In this document: piece by piece, positions 1 to 9,153 of the stretch | How the letters are laid out: the number at the start of each line of letters is the position of its first letter | Position numbering within the stretch: the stretch's first letter is position 1 | Origin: Tsuneonella sediminis | Lineage (GTDB): Bacteria > Pseudomonadota > Alphaproteobacteria > Sphingomonadales > Sphingomonadaceae | Direction of reading: 5' to 3' | Length of the DNA stretch: 64,000 nucleotides | NCBI RefSeq assembly: GCF_051912845.1 | Contig: NZ_JBNCBU010000001.1 | Span: 1,116,001-1,180,000 of the forward strand | Made by a program: the position numbers and the translations under genes | Notes under the pieces: model-generated | The model's database searches: none | Seen by the model: only the letters and a program-made list of their open reading frames with translations | What the model was told of the DNA's origin: nothing

Positions 1-1021
1 TGCCTGCGTCGCCGCCGAGGTCGGCCCCGCGCACGCCGTCTGCAAGCACGCGCGCGACGGCCGCCTCGATCCGCGCGGCGGCGTCCTCGCGGCCGAACGA
101 ATGGCGCAGCATCATCGCGGCCGACAGGATCGTCGCCATCGGGTTGGCGATCCCTCGCGCGGCGATATCGGGCGCGCTGCCGTGGATCGGTTCGTAGAGG
201 CCGAAGGTGCCGTGCGGGGTCTGCCGCTCGCCGAGAGAGGCGCTGGCGAGCAGTCCGATCGAACCGACGCACATGCTCGCCTGGTCGGAGAGGATATCGC
301 CGAAGAGGTTGCCGGTCACCACGACGTCGAACCGGCCCGGGTCGCGCACCAGCTGCATCGCGGCATTATCGACGTACATGTGTTCGAGCGCGACGTCGGG
401 ATATTCTGCCGCCACCTCGCAGATCACGTCGCGCCACAACTGGCTGGTTTCGAGCACGTTGGCCTTATCGACGCTGCATAGTCTGCGGCGCCGACCCCGC
501 GCGGCGCGGAAGGCGACGTGGGCGATGCGCCGCACCTCGTCTTCGGCATAGCTCATCATGTCCCATCCGCGGCGGCGGCCGTCGGGCAGCGTATCGAGGG
601 CCTTGTCGCCGAAATAGACGTCGCCGTTGAGTTCGCGCACGATCAGCAGGTCGATCCTTGCCGCGATCTCGGGCTTGAGCGCGCTCATCGCCTCGAGGCC
701 GGGAAAGGTGGTGGCCGGGCGCAGGTTGGCGAACAGACCGAGCCCCGCACGCAGACCGAGTATCGCCTGCTCGGGCCGCAGCGCGCGGTCGAGCCCGTCG
801 CAACCGGGATCTCCCACCGCGCCGAACAGCACCGCATCGGCAGCGCGGGCCATTTCGAGCGTTTCGGGCGGCAACGGGTGGCCGTGGCGCTTGTAGGCGA
901 CGCCGCCGACGTCGCCCTCGAACAGGGTCAGTCCCGGCAGATCGAGCGCCTCGAGCACGCGCAGCGCCTCGGAGATGACTTCGGGACCGATCCCGTCACC
1001 GGGCAAGACCGCGACCTTCAT
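1..1021 (-). CDS. leuB: 3-isopropylmalate dehydrogenase, C-terminus cut by window edge
   Basis: NAD-dependent oxidative decarboxylase of leucine biosynthesis (3-isopropylmalate to 2-oxoisocaproate), cytoplasmic. Translating the minus strand from the ATG at 1021 gives MKVAVLPGDGIGPEV, the family N-terminus. Further in are the DKANVLETSQLWR substrate/active-site segment, VTGNLFGDILSDQAS, and the NAD-binding EPIHGSAPDIAARGIANP. About 340 codons are present. The frame stays open to base 1, so only the last few to about fifteen residues are missing compared with the usual length of roughly 350. The ATG overlaps the recO stop by the sequence ATGA, which implies translational coupling. Identity is clear from conserved motifs. 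Confidence 0.96.
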   Translation of the reverse strand, partial: MKVAVLPGDGIGPEVISEALRVLEALDLPGLTLFEGDVGGVAYKRHGHPLPPETLEMARAADAVLFGAVGDPGCDGLDRALRPEQAILGLRAGLGLFANLRPATTFPGLEAMSALKPEIAARIDLLIVRELNGDVYFGDKALDTLPDGRRRGWDMMSYAEDEVRRIAHVAFRAARGRRRRLCSVDKANVLETSQLWRDVICEVAAEYPDVALEHMYVDNAAMQLVRDPGRFDVVVTGNLFGDILSDQASMCVGSIGLLASASLGERQTPHGTFGLYEPIHGSAPDIAARGIANPMATILSAAMMLRHSFGREDAAARIEAAVARVLADGVRGADLGGDAG

Positions 1022-1620
1022 GCCCTCAACTTCTCCAGACGCTCGCCCAGCATGACGCGCTGCGACATAGCATCGCCCTTCCGGTCGGCAAGCAGGTAGC
1101 GCTCGAGCGGGACGGCGGTACGGGCAAACATTTGCAGGAGCGCGTCAAGGTCAGCTTCGGCGGGCGGAGGACCGCCGCCGTAGCCGAGTTCGCGCAGCAC
1201 CAGCGCCTCGTAGCCGACCAGCGCGCGCAGCCAGCCACGGGCCGAGGGCGCGTGGCAGATCGCATCGAGGGTGGCGCCGAGCGCCGAGTAGAGCGCCGGA
1301 TAGGGATTGCGCTCGGGCAGGGCGAATGCGGTCAGCGTGGTCACCCAGCCGATCGCCCCCGCCGCGAGCGGTTCGCCGAGCCACGGCCCGCGACTTTCGA
1401 CGAGTTCGAGGCGGAGGAACGGCAGCTGGCTGTCGCTCTTCGCGCTGACTTCGGCGGCGACACGGTTGCCAGGGATCACCACCGGGCGCAGCTGCCGCCC
1501 GCGTCCGCCGGCGACGTAGCCCGCGACGAGCCCGTAAGTCTCCGACAGCACCCGCGCGATCACCGCCGTTTCGCCGTGGTGGCGGGCAGCGACGAGGATG
1601 CCGGGGAAGGACAGGTGCAT
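1018..1620 (-). CDS. recO: DNA repair protein RecO
   Basis: Recombination mediator of the RecFOR pathway that helps load RecA on SSB-coated DNA. The 200-residue product starts MHLSFPGILVAARHHGETAVI, matching the N-terminal OB fold of RecO, with the helical C-terminal part from about residue 90 (YSALGATLDAICHAPSA...). It is shorter than the roughly 240 residues typical elsewhere, and I see no zinc-binding cysteine cluster, as in many alphaproteobacterial RecO proteins. The ATG at 1620 shares one base with the TGA of the upstream esterase gene (TGATG), and the stop overlaps the leuB start, so the three genes read as one coupled unit. Confidence 0.9.
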   Translation of the reverse strand: MHLSFPGILVAARHHGETAVIARVLSETYGLVAGYVAGGRGRQLRPVVIPGNRVAAEVSAKSDSQLPFLRLELVESRGPWLGEPLAAGAIGWVTTLTAFALPERNPYPALYSALGATLDAICHAPSARGWLRALVGYEALVLRELGYGGGPPPAEADLDALLQMFARTAVPLERYLLADRKGDAMSQRVMLGERLEKLRA

Positions 1621-2333
1621 CAATCGGCCGCCGGCAACGCGCCCGCCACCGCTTCGCCGGTCGCGGCGACCAGGGCCTCGACCCCGCGCGCGGTAGGGTG
1701 GATGCGGTCGGGCTGGAGCATCGCCGGGTCGGTGAAGACCTCGGCCGTCACGAACGGCACCAGCGTCGCGCCGTATTCCCGCGCGAGATCGGGAAAGATC
1801 GCGTCGAATGCCCGCTGCCATTCGGAACCGTAGTTGGGCGGGGCCTGGAGGCCGTAGAGCGCCACCGGGATGCCCCGCGCCTTCAACTCGTCGAGCATCG
1901 CGGACAGGTTGGCGCGGGTCTGCTCGGGCGGCAGGCCGCGCAGGAGGTCGTTGCCGCCCAGCTCGAGGATGACGAGGTCGGGCTTCTCGGGCTGGGCATC
2001 GAGCGTGAAGGCCAGCCGCTGGCGGCCCGCCGCCGTCGTGTCTCCCGAAACGCCCGCGTTGGCGATCCGCACGTTGCGCCCCTCGGCCCGCAGCGCGGTC
2101 TCGAGCCGGGCAGGGTAACTCTGCGTCCCGGGATCGGCGAGGCCATAGCCGGCGAACAGCGAATCGCCGAACGCGAGCACGCGCACCTCGGGCCCGGTGA
2201 CTTCGGCTCGCGCGGCAGAGGCGGCGGGCGTAGCGGCGGGTTCGGGGACCGGGGCCTCGTCCCTGCAGCCCGCCAGCGCCGCCAGAACCAGGATAATCGA
2301 CAATCCACCTATCCGCATCGACCAGTTTCCCAT
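1620..2333 (-). CDS. tesA: GDSL/SGNH arylesterase, TesA type, lipoprotein
   Basis: SGNH-hydrolase family esterase related to TesA/acyl-CoA thioesterase I. The 237-residue protein has a hydrophobic leader ending in a lipobox (LAGC, Cys23), so it is probably a lipid-anchored envelope protein rather than the soluble periplasmic form. Block I is FGDSLFAGYGL (Ser58), block III is LGGND, and block V is DRIHPTARG, giving the Ser-Asp-His triad. A second in-frame ATG six codons in (MRIGGLSI) is an alternative start. It is divergent from the ABC transporter at 2370, with 36 bp between them; this tesA/ABC pairing is common in proteobacteria. Confidence 0.9.
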   Translation of the reverse strand: MGNWSMRIGGLSIILVLAALAGCRDEAPVPEPAATPAASAARAEVTGPEVRVLAFGDSLFAGYGLADPGTQSYPARLETALRAEGRNVRIANAGVSGDTTAAGRQRLAFTLDAQPEKPDLVILELGGNDLLRGLPPEQTRANLSAMLDELKARGIPVALYGLQAPPNYGSEWQRAFDAIFPDLAREYGATLVPFVTAEVFTDPAMLQPDRIHPTARGVEALVAATGEAVAGALPAAD

Positions 2334-2369
2334 TGCAACGTTGCCGCCCCACCCCAGCTATGCCATCGC

Positions 2370-3065
2370 ATGCCCGTGACAAGTCCAGAAGCGGCGATTT
2401 CCGCCCGCAACCTCACCCTCACCCTCGGCACTCCGGCCGCGCCGGTGGAGATTCTGAAGGGCATCGACCTCGACATGTTGCCGGGCGAGGTCGTCGCGCT
2501 GCTCGGCCCCTCGGGCTCTGGCAAGTCGAGCCTGATGGCGGTCCTGACCGGCCTCGAACGCGCGAGCGGCGGCTCGCTGACGGTCGCAGGTGCCGATTTC
2601 TCGGGCATGGACGAGGACGGCCTCGCCCGCGCCCGCCGGGGCCGTATCGGGATCGTGCTCCAGGCGTTTCACTTGCTGCCGACGATGACCGCGATCGAGA
2701 ACGTCGCAACCCCGATGGAGCTTGCCGGTATGCCCGAAGCGCGGGCCCGCGCCTCGGACGAACTCGATGCGGTCGGCCTCGGGCATCGGAAGGACCATTA
2801 CCCGGCCCAGCTTTCGGGCGGCGAGCAGCAGCGCGTCGCGATCGCGCGCGCCACCGCGCCGCGCCCGCCGCTGATCTTCGCCGACGAACCGACCGGGAAC
2901 CTCGACGCGGCCACCGGCCATGCGATCATCGACCTGCTGTTCGCGCAGGCCGCCGACACCGGCGCGACGCTGCTGGTGATCACCCACGACAGCGAACTCG
3001 CCGAACGCTGCGGCCGGGTCATCACCATCGGCGATGGCCGGATCGCCAGCGACGTGACGCGGTGA
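2370..3065 (+). CDS. ABC transporter ATP-binding protein, YbbA type
   Basis: ATPase of a lipoprotein-exporter-like (MacB/LolD superfamily) ABC system. The 231-residue product carries Walker A GPSGSGKSS, the Q-loop in VLQAFHLLP, signature LSGGEQQRVAIARA, Walker B LIFADEPTGNLD and the switch His in VITHD. The start is the ATG at 2370 (MPVTSPEAA); the open frame continues upstream into the divergent esterase, but nothing upstream resembles the family. It pairs with the permease that begins 10 bp downstream. The substrate is unknown. Linkage to a TesA-type esterase fits the YbbA-YbbP-TesA arrangement of Escherichia coli. Confidence 0.93.
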   Translation: MPVTSPEAAISARNLTLTLGTPAAPVEILKGIDLDMLPGEVVALLGPSGSGKSSLMAVLTGLERASGGSLTVAGADFSGMDEDGLARARRGRIGIVLQAFHLLPTMTAIENVATPMELAGMPEARARASDELDAVGLGHRKDHYPAQLSGGEQQRVAIARATAPRPPLIFADEPTGNLDAATGHAIIDLLFAQAADTGATLLVITHDSELAERCGRVITIGDGRIASDVTR

Positions 3066-3075
3066 GCGCGCCCCG

Positions 3076-5586
3076 ATGACATGGGGCACGGCCTGGCGCA
3101 TCGCGCGGCGCGACCTGTCGGCGCGGTTCCGCGGCCTCAGGCTGCTGCTGGTCTGCCTGTTTCTCGGCACCGGGGCGCTTGCCGCGATCGGGACGCTGAC
3201 CGGTACCATCGAACAGCAACTCGACGAGCGGGGCCGCGAATTCCTCGGCGGCGACCTGCAGGTGGCCGTCTGGCAGCGCGCGCTGGCGCCCGATGAAATC
3301 CAGGCTCTGCGCGATCTGGGCACGGTATCGCAGGGCACGCGGATGCAGGCGATGGCTTCCACCGGGTCCGCAGCCGCCCCGGTCGAATTGAAGGCCGTCG
3401 ACGGCAACTGGCCGCTCTACGGCACGGCCACGCTTGCCGCCGGGGCGGCGGTGGGCGCCCCGCCGGCGGGGCAGGCCTGGCTGGCGCAGGGCGCGGCGGA
3501 CCGGCTGGGAGTCGGCGTAGGCGAAAGCTTCTCGATCGGCACCGCGAGCCTGAAGGTCGGCGGCATTCTCGACCAAGAGCCCGACCGGCTCGGCGAGGGG
3601 TTCCAGCTTGGCCCCACGGTGATCGTGCGCGACAGCGTCCCGGCCGCCGCCGGACTGACAGCGCCCGGCGCGATGTACCGGACCAAGGCCAACGTCGCCT
3701 TCGCGGCCGATCGCGACGCGCAGGCGGCCGAGGATGCGCTGAAGGCCCGATTTCCCAACGCCGGGTTCGAGATCCGCACCCGGGACCGCGGGGCGCCGGG
3801 CGCGGACCGCTTCGTCGGCCGGATGGGCGAATTCCTTACGCTGGTCGGCCTCGCCGCGCTGGTGATCGCCGGGATCGGCATCGGCGGAGGCGTGGCCTCT
3901 TACCTCGACGCGCGGCGGCAGGGGATTGCCACCCTCAAGGTGCTCGGTGCGACGAGCGGCGACATCGCGCGGATCTATGCGCTGGAGATCGGCGCCGCCG
4001 CGCTCGTCGGCAGCCTTACGGGGATCGCAACCGGGGTCGCGATCACGCCCCTGCTTGCCCGCGCCCTCGACGGGTTGCTGCCGGTGGGCAGCGGGGTGGC
4101 GTTCGCCCCGGCCGCGCTGCTGACCGCGCTCGCCTATGGCCTGCTCGTCGCGCTCGTGTTCGCCGCGCCCCCGCTGGTGCGCGCGCGGCACTTTCCAGCG
4201 ATGGCGCTGATGCGCGAGCGGGTGAGCCCGCTGGCGCGCGACCGGGCCGCGCTGGTGCCGGTGCTGCTCGGCCTCGCGGCAATCGTCGCGCTCGCGCTCG
4301 GGACCGCCCGGCAGCCGCTGCTGACCGCGGGTTTCCTCGCCGGGGCGGCGGGCGCGCTGGCGCTGCTCGCGGCGCTCGGCTGGGCGATCCGCAGGGGCGC
4401 CGCCGCCCTTCCCCGTCCGCGCGACCCCCTGCGGCGCGCGGCACTCGCCAATCTCCACCGCCCGGGTGCGGCAACCGGTACGCTGGTAACCGCGCTCGGC
4501 TTCGGGCTCGCCGCGTTCGTCCTGCTGGCGGCGGTGCAGACGAGCATCGACGGCACGGTGGCCAAGCGCGTTCCGGCACAGGCTCCCGACTACTTCGTGC
4601 TCGACCTGCCCAAGGCGCAGGAGGGCGAGTTCCGCGCGCTCGTCGACCGCGAGGCGCCGGGCTCCGCCGTGCGCACGGTGCCCGCGCTGCGCGGCGCGAT
4701 CCTTGCCTACGGCCCGAAGGAGGCGATGACCCGCGTGGCCGACCTCGGCGACGACCTGCCCGAAGGTGCCTGGGCCCTGCGCGGCGAACGCGGGCTGACC
4801 TATTCCGCCGCGGTCCCGCCGGGCAACTCGGTAACGGCAGGCGAATGGTGGCCCGATGGCTACGACGGCGAGCCACTGGTCTCGATCGACGAGGAACTGG
4901 CCGGGGTGCTCGGCCTGACGGTTGGCGATTACCTGACGGTCGGCGTGCTGGGCGTCGAGCGCAGCGCGCGCATCGCCTCGCTGCGCCGGATCGACTGGCA
5001 GACGATGGGTTTCAACTACGTGCTCGTATTCAGCCCCAACACGCTCGAGGACGCGCCGCACAACCTCGCCGCGACGATCGAGCTGGACAACGAGGCCCAC
5101 AAGGGCGTGCTGCTGCAATCGCTGGTTCGGGCGTTTCCTTCCTCGAGCGTGATCGAGACCGGGCCGGTGCTGCGGCAGGCGCGCGATCTTCTGGCGCAAG
5201 TCGGCCTCGCCACGCTCGCCGCCGCGTCGGTTGCGGTGCTGGCGGGACTTGCGGTGCTGCTCGGCGCGATCGCCGCGGCACGCGCGCAGCGGATGTATGA
5301 CACCGTGGTGCTGCGCGTGCTCGGCGCGAGCCGCCGGCAGGTGCTCCTTCTCGCGCTGGCCGAATACGGCGCGCTGGCGCTGGTGCTGGCGGGCGTTGCG
5401 CTGGCGATGGGCCTCGGCGCGGCGTGGTACGTCGTTACCCAGATGTTCGAGTTCGACTGGCTGCCGCGCTGGAGCGCCGTTGCGGGCGTGCTCGGCGCGG
5501 GGCTGGCGCTGGTCATCGCCTTCGCGCTTATCGGCGCGCTGCCGCTGTTGCGCGCCAAGCCCGCGCAAGCGCTGCGGGCGCTTTAA
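3076..5586 (+). CDS. ABC transporter permease, YbbP/FtsX type
   Basis: 836-residue integral membrane protein with two FtsX-like permease domains. An N-terminal membrane anchor (about residues 20-40) is followed by a large extracytoplasmic domain. A first FtsX bundle lies around 255-365, with additional hydrophobic helices around 390-480. A second periplasmic domain spans about 490-700, and the final three-helix FtsX bundle lies around 710-830 and ends PLLRAKPAQALRAL. This layout and length match YbbP. It is the membrane partner of the ATPase at 2370-3065. The role is presumably export or extraction of a lipid-linked or envelope molecule; the substrate cannot be told from sequence. Confidence 0.9.
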   Translation: MTWGTAWRIARRDLSARFRGLRLLLVCLFLGTGALAAIGTLTGTIEQQLDERGREFLGGDLQVAVWQRALAPDEIQALRDLGTVSQGTRMQAMASTGSAAAPVELKAVDGNWPLYGTATLAAGAAVGAPPAGQAWLAQGAADRLGVGVGESFSIGTASLKVGGILDQEPDRLGEGFQLGPTVIVRDSVPAAAGLTAPGAMYRTKANVAFAADRDAQAAEDALKARFPNAGFEIRTRDRGAPGADRFVGRMGEFLTLVGLAALVIAGIGIGGGVASYLDARRQGIATLKVLGATSGDIARIYALEIGAAALVGSLTGIATGVAITPLLARALDGLLPVGSGVAFAPAALLTALAYGLLVALVFAAPPLVRARHFPAMALMRERVSPLARDRAALVPVLLGLAAIVALALGTARQPLLTAGFLAGAAGALALLAALGWAIRRGAAALPRPRDPLRRAALANLHRPGAATGTLVTALGFGLAAFVLLAAVQTSIDGTVAKRVPAQAPDYFVLDLPKAQEGEFRALVDREAPGSAVRTVPALRGAILAYGPKEAMTRVADLGDDLPEGAWALRGERGLTYSAAVPPGNSVTAGEWWPDGYDGEPLVSIDEELAGVLGLTVGDYLTVGVLGVERSARIASLRRIDWQTMGFNYVLVFSPNTLEDAPHNLAATIELDNEAHKGVLLQSLVRAFPSSSVIETGPVLRQARDLLAQVGLATLAAASVAVLAGLAVLLGAIAAARAQRMYDTVVLRVLGASRRQVLLLALAEYGALALVLAGVALAMGLGAAWYVVTQMFEFDWLPRWSAVAGVLGAGLALVIAFALIGALPLLRAKPAQALRAL

Positions 5587-5592
5587 GGAAAA

Positions 5593-5623
5593 AGGGCCCG
5601 CTTCCAGTGCGGAAGCGGGCCCT
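5593..5623 (-). terminator. Intrinsic terminator of the DUF805 gene
   Basis: Perfect 13-bp stem (5593-5605 with 5611-5623) closing a 5-nt loop. Read on the minus strand it is followed by TTTTTCC, so it terminates minus-strand transcription from the gene ending at 5645. In the plus direction it has no T-tract, although it lies just after the permease stop. Confidence 0.85.
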
Positions 5624-5644
5624 CATTGCCATTCCCGACAAACG

Positions 5645-6103
5645 TCAGGCGAAAGTCTCGGCCTCGCCCATGCCCTTCGGATCGGGTCCGAAGCGGTTCG
5701 GTCCCGGTGTGCCCGGCAGCGCCATCAACACCAGGAAGGCGATCGAAACGAGGAACCCGACGTACGGGATCATGCCGCCTATGATCGCGCCGAGGTACCA
5801 CCAGCCGCTCATGTCGCGGTCGTGGAGACGCCGCACGGTGACCGCGATGCTGGGAATGAGGATCGCGAGGACCCACACCAGGATGAGCAGACCCATCCCC
5901 CCGAACAGAGCGGCAAGGCCCGCCGACGGATCACCGGCCGCATCGGCCTCGAGCACGCCCGCGGCGCCGCCCGCTCCGAGAACGACGAATAGCAGCACAG
6001 TAAGAACGATCACGTTGAGAAGCGTGAACATCCAGTATTCCATCCGGCGCGACCGTCCCGAGAATTCGGCGTAGCGCTTGAAGGGCAGGATCATCCAATG
6101 CAT
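5645..6103 (-). CDS. DUF805 family membrane protein
   Basis: 152-residue polytopic membrane protein with four hydrophobic helices (about residues 25-48, 66-90, 98-115 and 120-140). It begins MHWMILPFKRYAEFSGRSRRMEYW, the DUF805 signature in which a soluble aromatic/basic segment precedes the first helix, and has RLHDRDMSGWW between helices, also typical. Function is unknown; relatives are often called YhaH-like. It is monocistronic with its own terminator downstream (5593-5623). Confidence 0.88.
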   Translation of the reverse strand: MHWMILPFKRYAEFSGRSRRMEYWMFTLLNVIVLTVLLFVVLGAGGAAGVLEADAAGDPSAGLAALFGGMGLLILVWVLAILIPSIAVTVRRLHDRDMSGWWYLGAIIGGMIPYVGFLVSIAFLVLMALPGTPGPNRFGPDPKGMGEAETFA

Positions 6104-6169
6104 GTCTTTAGTCCCCCTTTGTCTTTCCCTTCGACGAGGGAATCACACAACCGCCTGCCACGCAACAAA

Positions 6170-6195
6170 AAAGGGCCCCGCAGGCGGGGCCCTTT
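6170..6195 (-). terminator. Intrinsic terminator of the TonB receptor gene
   Basis: GC-rich inverted repeat: GGGCCCCGC at 6173-6181 pairs with 6184-6192 and is flanked by A/T pairs. On the minus strand it is followed by TTTTTTGTT, placing it 25 bp beyond the receptor stop codon. Confidence 0.82.
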
Positions 6196-6219
6196 CGATT
6201 ACTGGAATAACGCGACAGG

Positions 6220-8895
6220 TCAGAACCGGAACCGCGCCGCCACGCCGTAGGTGCGCGGCTGGTTGGTGTAGCCCGAGATCGACCCGGCCTGCGCGACCGA
6301 ATCGAAGATGCCGGTGATGTTCCGGTCGTCGAGCAGGTTGCGGCCCCACACCGTCAGTTCGAGGCCCATCCGCATCGCGTAGGTGATCGATGCGTTGAGG
6401 TCGTTGACCTCGTTGCGGAACGGGCGCGCCGCGGCACGCGCCGGGGCGTAGTTGCGCGAACCGTCGGGATTGGTGCCGACGAATCCGATCAGGCCGGGCT
6501 CGACCTGAATCGGCGCCTGGTAGCTGAAATCGCCCCGGATGATCAGGTTGTCATCGCCGATCGGCTGGTCCCACTGCGCGCCGAACACCGCCGACAGCTT
6601 GGGGATGTTGACGATCGTGGTTCCCGACAGGTCGCCGAGCGGCGAGTTGGGGAAGCTGTCGAACTTCGGATCGAGATAGGTCATCGCCAGCGACAGCGTC
6701 AGCTCGTCCCGGGGACGGACCATGCCGTCGAACTCGATCCCGTCGGTCGTCTGCTTGTCGGCATTGGCGAACACGAAGCCGGTACCCGTGAACGTGTTGG
6801 TCTGGAAGTTCGAGATCGACTGGCGGAAGAACGTGAGGTTGGCCGACGCCAGACCCCAGTTGCCCTTGATGCCGAGTTCGTAGACCGTCGCTTCCTCCGG
6901 CTCCGCGAAGCGCGAACCCGAGCCGAGGTTGGTCACGGCGAGGTTGGCAGCCCGCAGCGCCGTCACGTCGGCGGGCGTCGGACGGCTGTCGCGCGAGAGG
7001 TTGAAGCTCGCGCCCTTGTAGCCCGTGGCATAGGAGATGTAGGTGTTGAGCGTCGGGCTGATCTCGTACGCGAGGCGCGCCGTATAGCTGACGTCGTTGT
7101 CGCGCGTGCTGCAGCTTTCGACGGCGTTCGGGCAGTTCTGGAACGGCGGCAGGAACTGAAGCGCGCGCAGGCCGAGGATCGGGTTGGCCGCGGCAGCCGC
7201 ACCCGGCACCACAATGTTGTTGTAGGCCGCCTGCGCCGCCGGGCCGAATGCGCCGGAAGCGACCGCCTGGATCTGCGCCGGGGTGGCCAGCGTGATGCCG
7301 CCCGGGTTGCCCAGCACGGTCGCAACACCTTGCGCCACGCCGAAGTTGAAGGCGTTGTTGCGCACCACGTTGAGGTCGACGCCCGAGAATACGTCGGTGC
7401 TGACCGAGTTGGTCACGACATCCTTGGCATCGTGGGTGTAGTTCGCGCCCAGCGTGAGCACGAGGCCGTCGGTGAACTCGAAATCGAGGTTGCCGAAGAT
7501 CGAGTAAGCCTCGTTCTTCTGACGCATGTCGTTGAAGAAGCCCTGACCGGGCTGCCAGAAGCGGTTGATGTAGTTCTGGCCGGTCAGCGCGCTGAACTGC
7601 GCCTCGAGGGTTGCCGGGCTGCCCGCGCCGAGGCCGGCGAGCAGGCCGCCGACGTAGTTGCGGAAATCCTGGCCGTAGACGATCTGGTCCTTCGTCTGGG
7701 CCGTTTCGTCGAAGTAGTATCCGCCGAGCAGGAAGTTGACCGGGCCGTCGAAGTCCGAGGCGAGCCGCAGTTCCTGGGTGAAGGTCTTGAGGTGCGCCTG
7801 CCCGATGTTCGCGCCGCTGGCGAGCCGCGCGCTGGTGAAATCAACGTCCTGGTTGGCGTTGAGCTTGGTGTCGCGGTAGGCGGTGATCGAGGTCAGCGTC
7901 AGCGCGCCCATCTCGTAGTCGGCCTGGCCCGAAACGCCCCAGTTCTTGACCTTGCTGAACGGCACGACGTCGGAATAGATGACGTCGGCGTCGGGAACGC
8001 CGCGGAAGTCGTTCACGCGGCCGCCGATCGCCTCGATCACGTCGGTGGCGCCAGGGCGCGGCGAACGCTGGAGGTTGAAGGTCGCACAGCACTTCTCGTC
8101 GATGCTGTCGTAGTCTCCGATAAGACGGAACTTGAAGGTGTCCGACGGCTCGAACAGCACCTGTCCGCGGGTGAACCAGCGGTTGCGGTCGTTGACGTCG
8201 TCGCCGTTGGCAAGGTTGGTCACGTAACCGTCACGCTTGTTGTAGCCCGCTGCGAGGCTGGCGGCCACGGTATCGCTGATCGGGCCGGTCAGGTATCCCT
8301 TCACGACCATCGCGTCGTAGTTGCCGTAGCTCGCCTCGACGCTGCCGCCGAAGTTGAAGCTCGGCGACTTGGTCACGATCGAAATCACGCCAGCCGATGC
8401 GTTCTTGCCGAACAGGGTCGACTGAGGTCCGCGCAGGACCTCGACGCGCTGGATGTCCGGAAGGTCGGAAATCTGCGCGACAGAGCGGCTGCGATAGACG
8501 CCGTCGACGAACATCGCGACCGACGGCTCGAGACCCAGGTTGTTGCCGCTCGTGCCGAAACCGCGGATCGAGTAAGTAGTCGCGAACTGGCTCTGGCTCT
8601 GCGTCACGCGCAGGCTGGGCACGACCGAGGCGAGGTCGGTGACGTCGCGGATCTGCGCGCGCTCGATCGTCTCGGCAGTCGTGACGCTGACCGCGACAGG
8701 GACTTCCTGCAGGGTCTGTTCGCGCTTGGTCGCGGTGACGACGATCTGGTTGCCGGCGGAATCGTCCTGCGCCGCGGCATCCTCGGCGCCAGCGTCCTGC
8801 GCCTGGGCGATGCCCGGGAAAACCAGGGCGGCGGCGCCGGCGAGAAGGGTGAATCGGGCCGAGCCGGCGAATCCGGTGCGCGTCTTGATCATCAA
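6220..8895 (-). CDS. TonB-dependent outer-membrane receptor
   Basis: 891-residue TonB-dependent transporter. It has a signal peptide ending near AQAQD (about residue 33), a TonB-box-like stretch around NQIVVTATKREQTLQEVPVAVSV, a plug domain to about residue 170 (RIQRVEVLRGPQSTLFGKNASAGVISI), and a long beta-barrel ending in aromatic VAARFRF, the outer-membrane insertion signal. The plug sequence is the form common in Sphingomonadales receptors of unknown or varied substrate. No siderophore gene, FecR/sigma pair or catabolic operon lies beside it, so the ligand cannot be assigned. A 258-bp gap separates its start from the divergent typA. Confidence 0.93.
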   Translation of the reverse strand: MMIKTRTGFAGSARFTLLAGAAALVFPGIAQAQDAGAEDAAAQDDSAGNQIVVTATKREQTLQEVPVAVSVTTAETIERAQIRDVTDLASVVPSLRVTQSQSQFATTYSIRGFGTSGNNLGLEPSVAMFVDGVYRSRSVAQISDLPDIQRVEVLRGPQSTLFGKNASAGVISIVTKSPSFNFGGSVEASYGNYDAMVVKGYLTGPISDTVAASLAAGYNKRDGYVTNLANGDDVNDRNRWFTRGQVLFEPSDTFKFRLIGDYDSIDEKCCATFNLQRSPRPGATDVIEAIGGRVNDFRGVPDADVIYSDVVPFSKVKNWGVSGQADYEMGALTLTSITAYRDTKLNANQDVDFTSARLASGANIGQAHLKTFTQELRLASDFDGPVNFLLGGYYFDETAQTKDQIVYGQDFRNYVGGLLAGLGAGSPATLEAQFSALTGQNYINRFWQPGQGFFNDMRQKNEAYSIFGNLDFEFTDGLVLTLGANYTHDAKDVVTNSVSTDVFSGVDLNVVRNNAFNFGVAQGVATVLGNPGGITLATPAQIQAVASGAFGPAAQAAYNNIVVPGAAAAANPILGLRALQFLPPFQNCPNAVESCSTRDNDVSYTARLAYEISPTLNTYISYATGYKGASFNLSRDSRPTPADVTALRAANLAVTNLGSGSRFAEPEEATVYELGIKGNWGLASANLTFFRQSISNFQTNTFTGTGFVFANADKQTTDGIEFDGMVRPRDELTLSLAMTYLDPKFDSFPNSPLGDLSGTTIVNIPKLSAVFGAQWDQPIGDDNLIIRGDFSYQAPIQVEPGLIGFVGTNPDGSRNYAPARAAARPFRNEVNDLNASITYAMRMGLELTVWGRNLLDDRNITGIFDSVAQAGSISGYTNQPRTYGVAARFRF

Positions 8896-9153
8896 TCGTC
8901 CTCTCCTGAGCGGGAAGGACGGACCGCTTCGTGCGGCAGCTACCCTCCCCTAACTGACATCGGGGTGAATAAACTTACGCAATCCCGCGCTCAAGCGACA
9001 TTTCGTAAGCGATTGAACGGGTAACGCACTGTGGCATCGGAGACACATGTTCCGCCGCGTCACCGCCGGTTGTGTTCGCGCGCCTCCTAAGCTAGGGGCG
9101 CGCCGACTTTTCGCGCCGGGGCCTCCCTCCGCGCCAACCCAAGAGAAACCCCG

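Noticed and set aside
1018..2382. A single 454-residue fusion of esterase and RecO suggested by one open minus-strand frame
   Set aside because: The upstream part of that frame is a shadow of the TesA gene in another frame. RecO begins at ATG 1620 with a normal N-terminus.
3022..5568. An 848-codon minus-strand open frame opposite the ABC permease
   Set aside because: Translation is Arg/Gln/His-rich without domains, while the plus strand encodes a clear FtsX permease.
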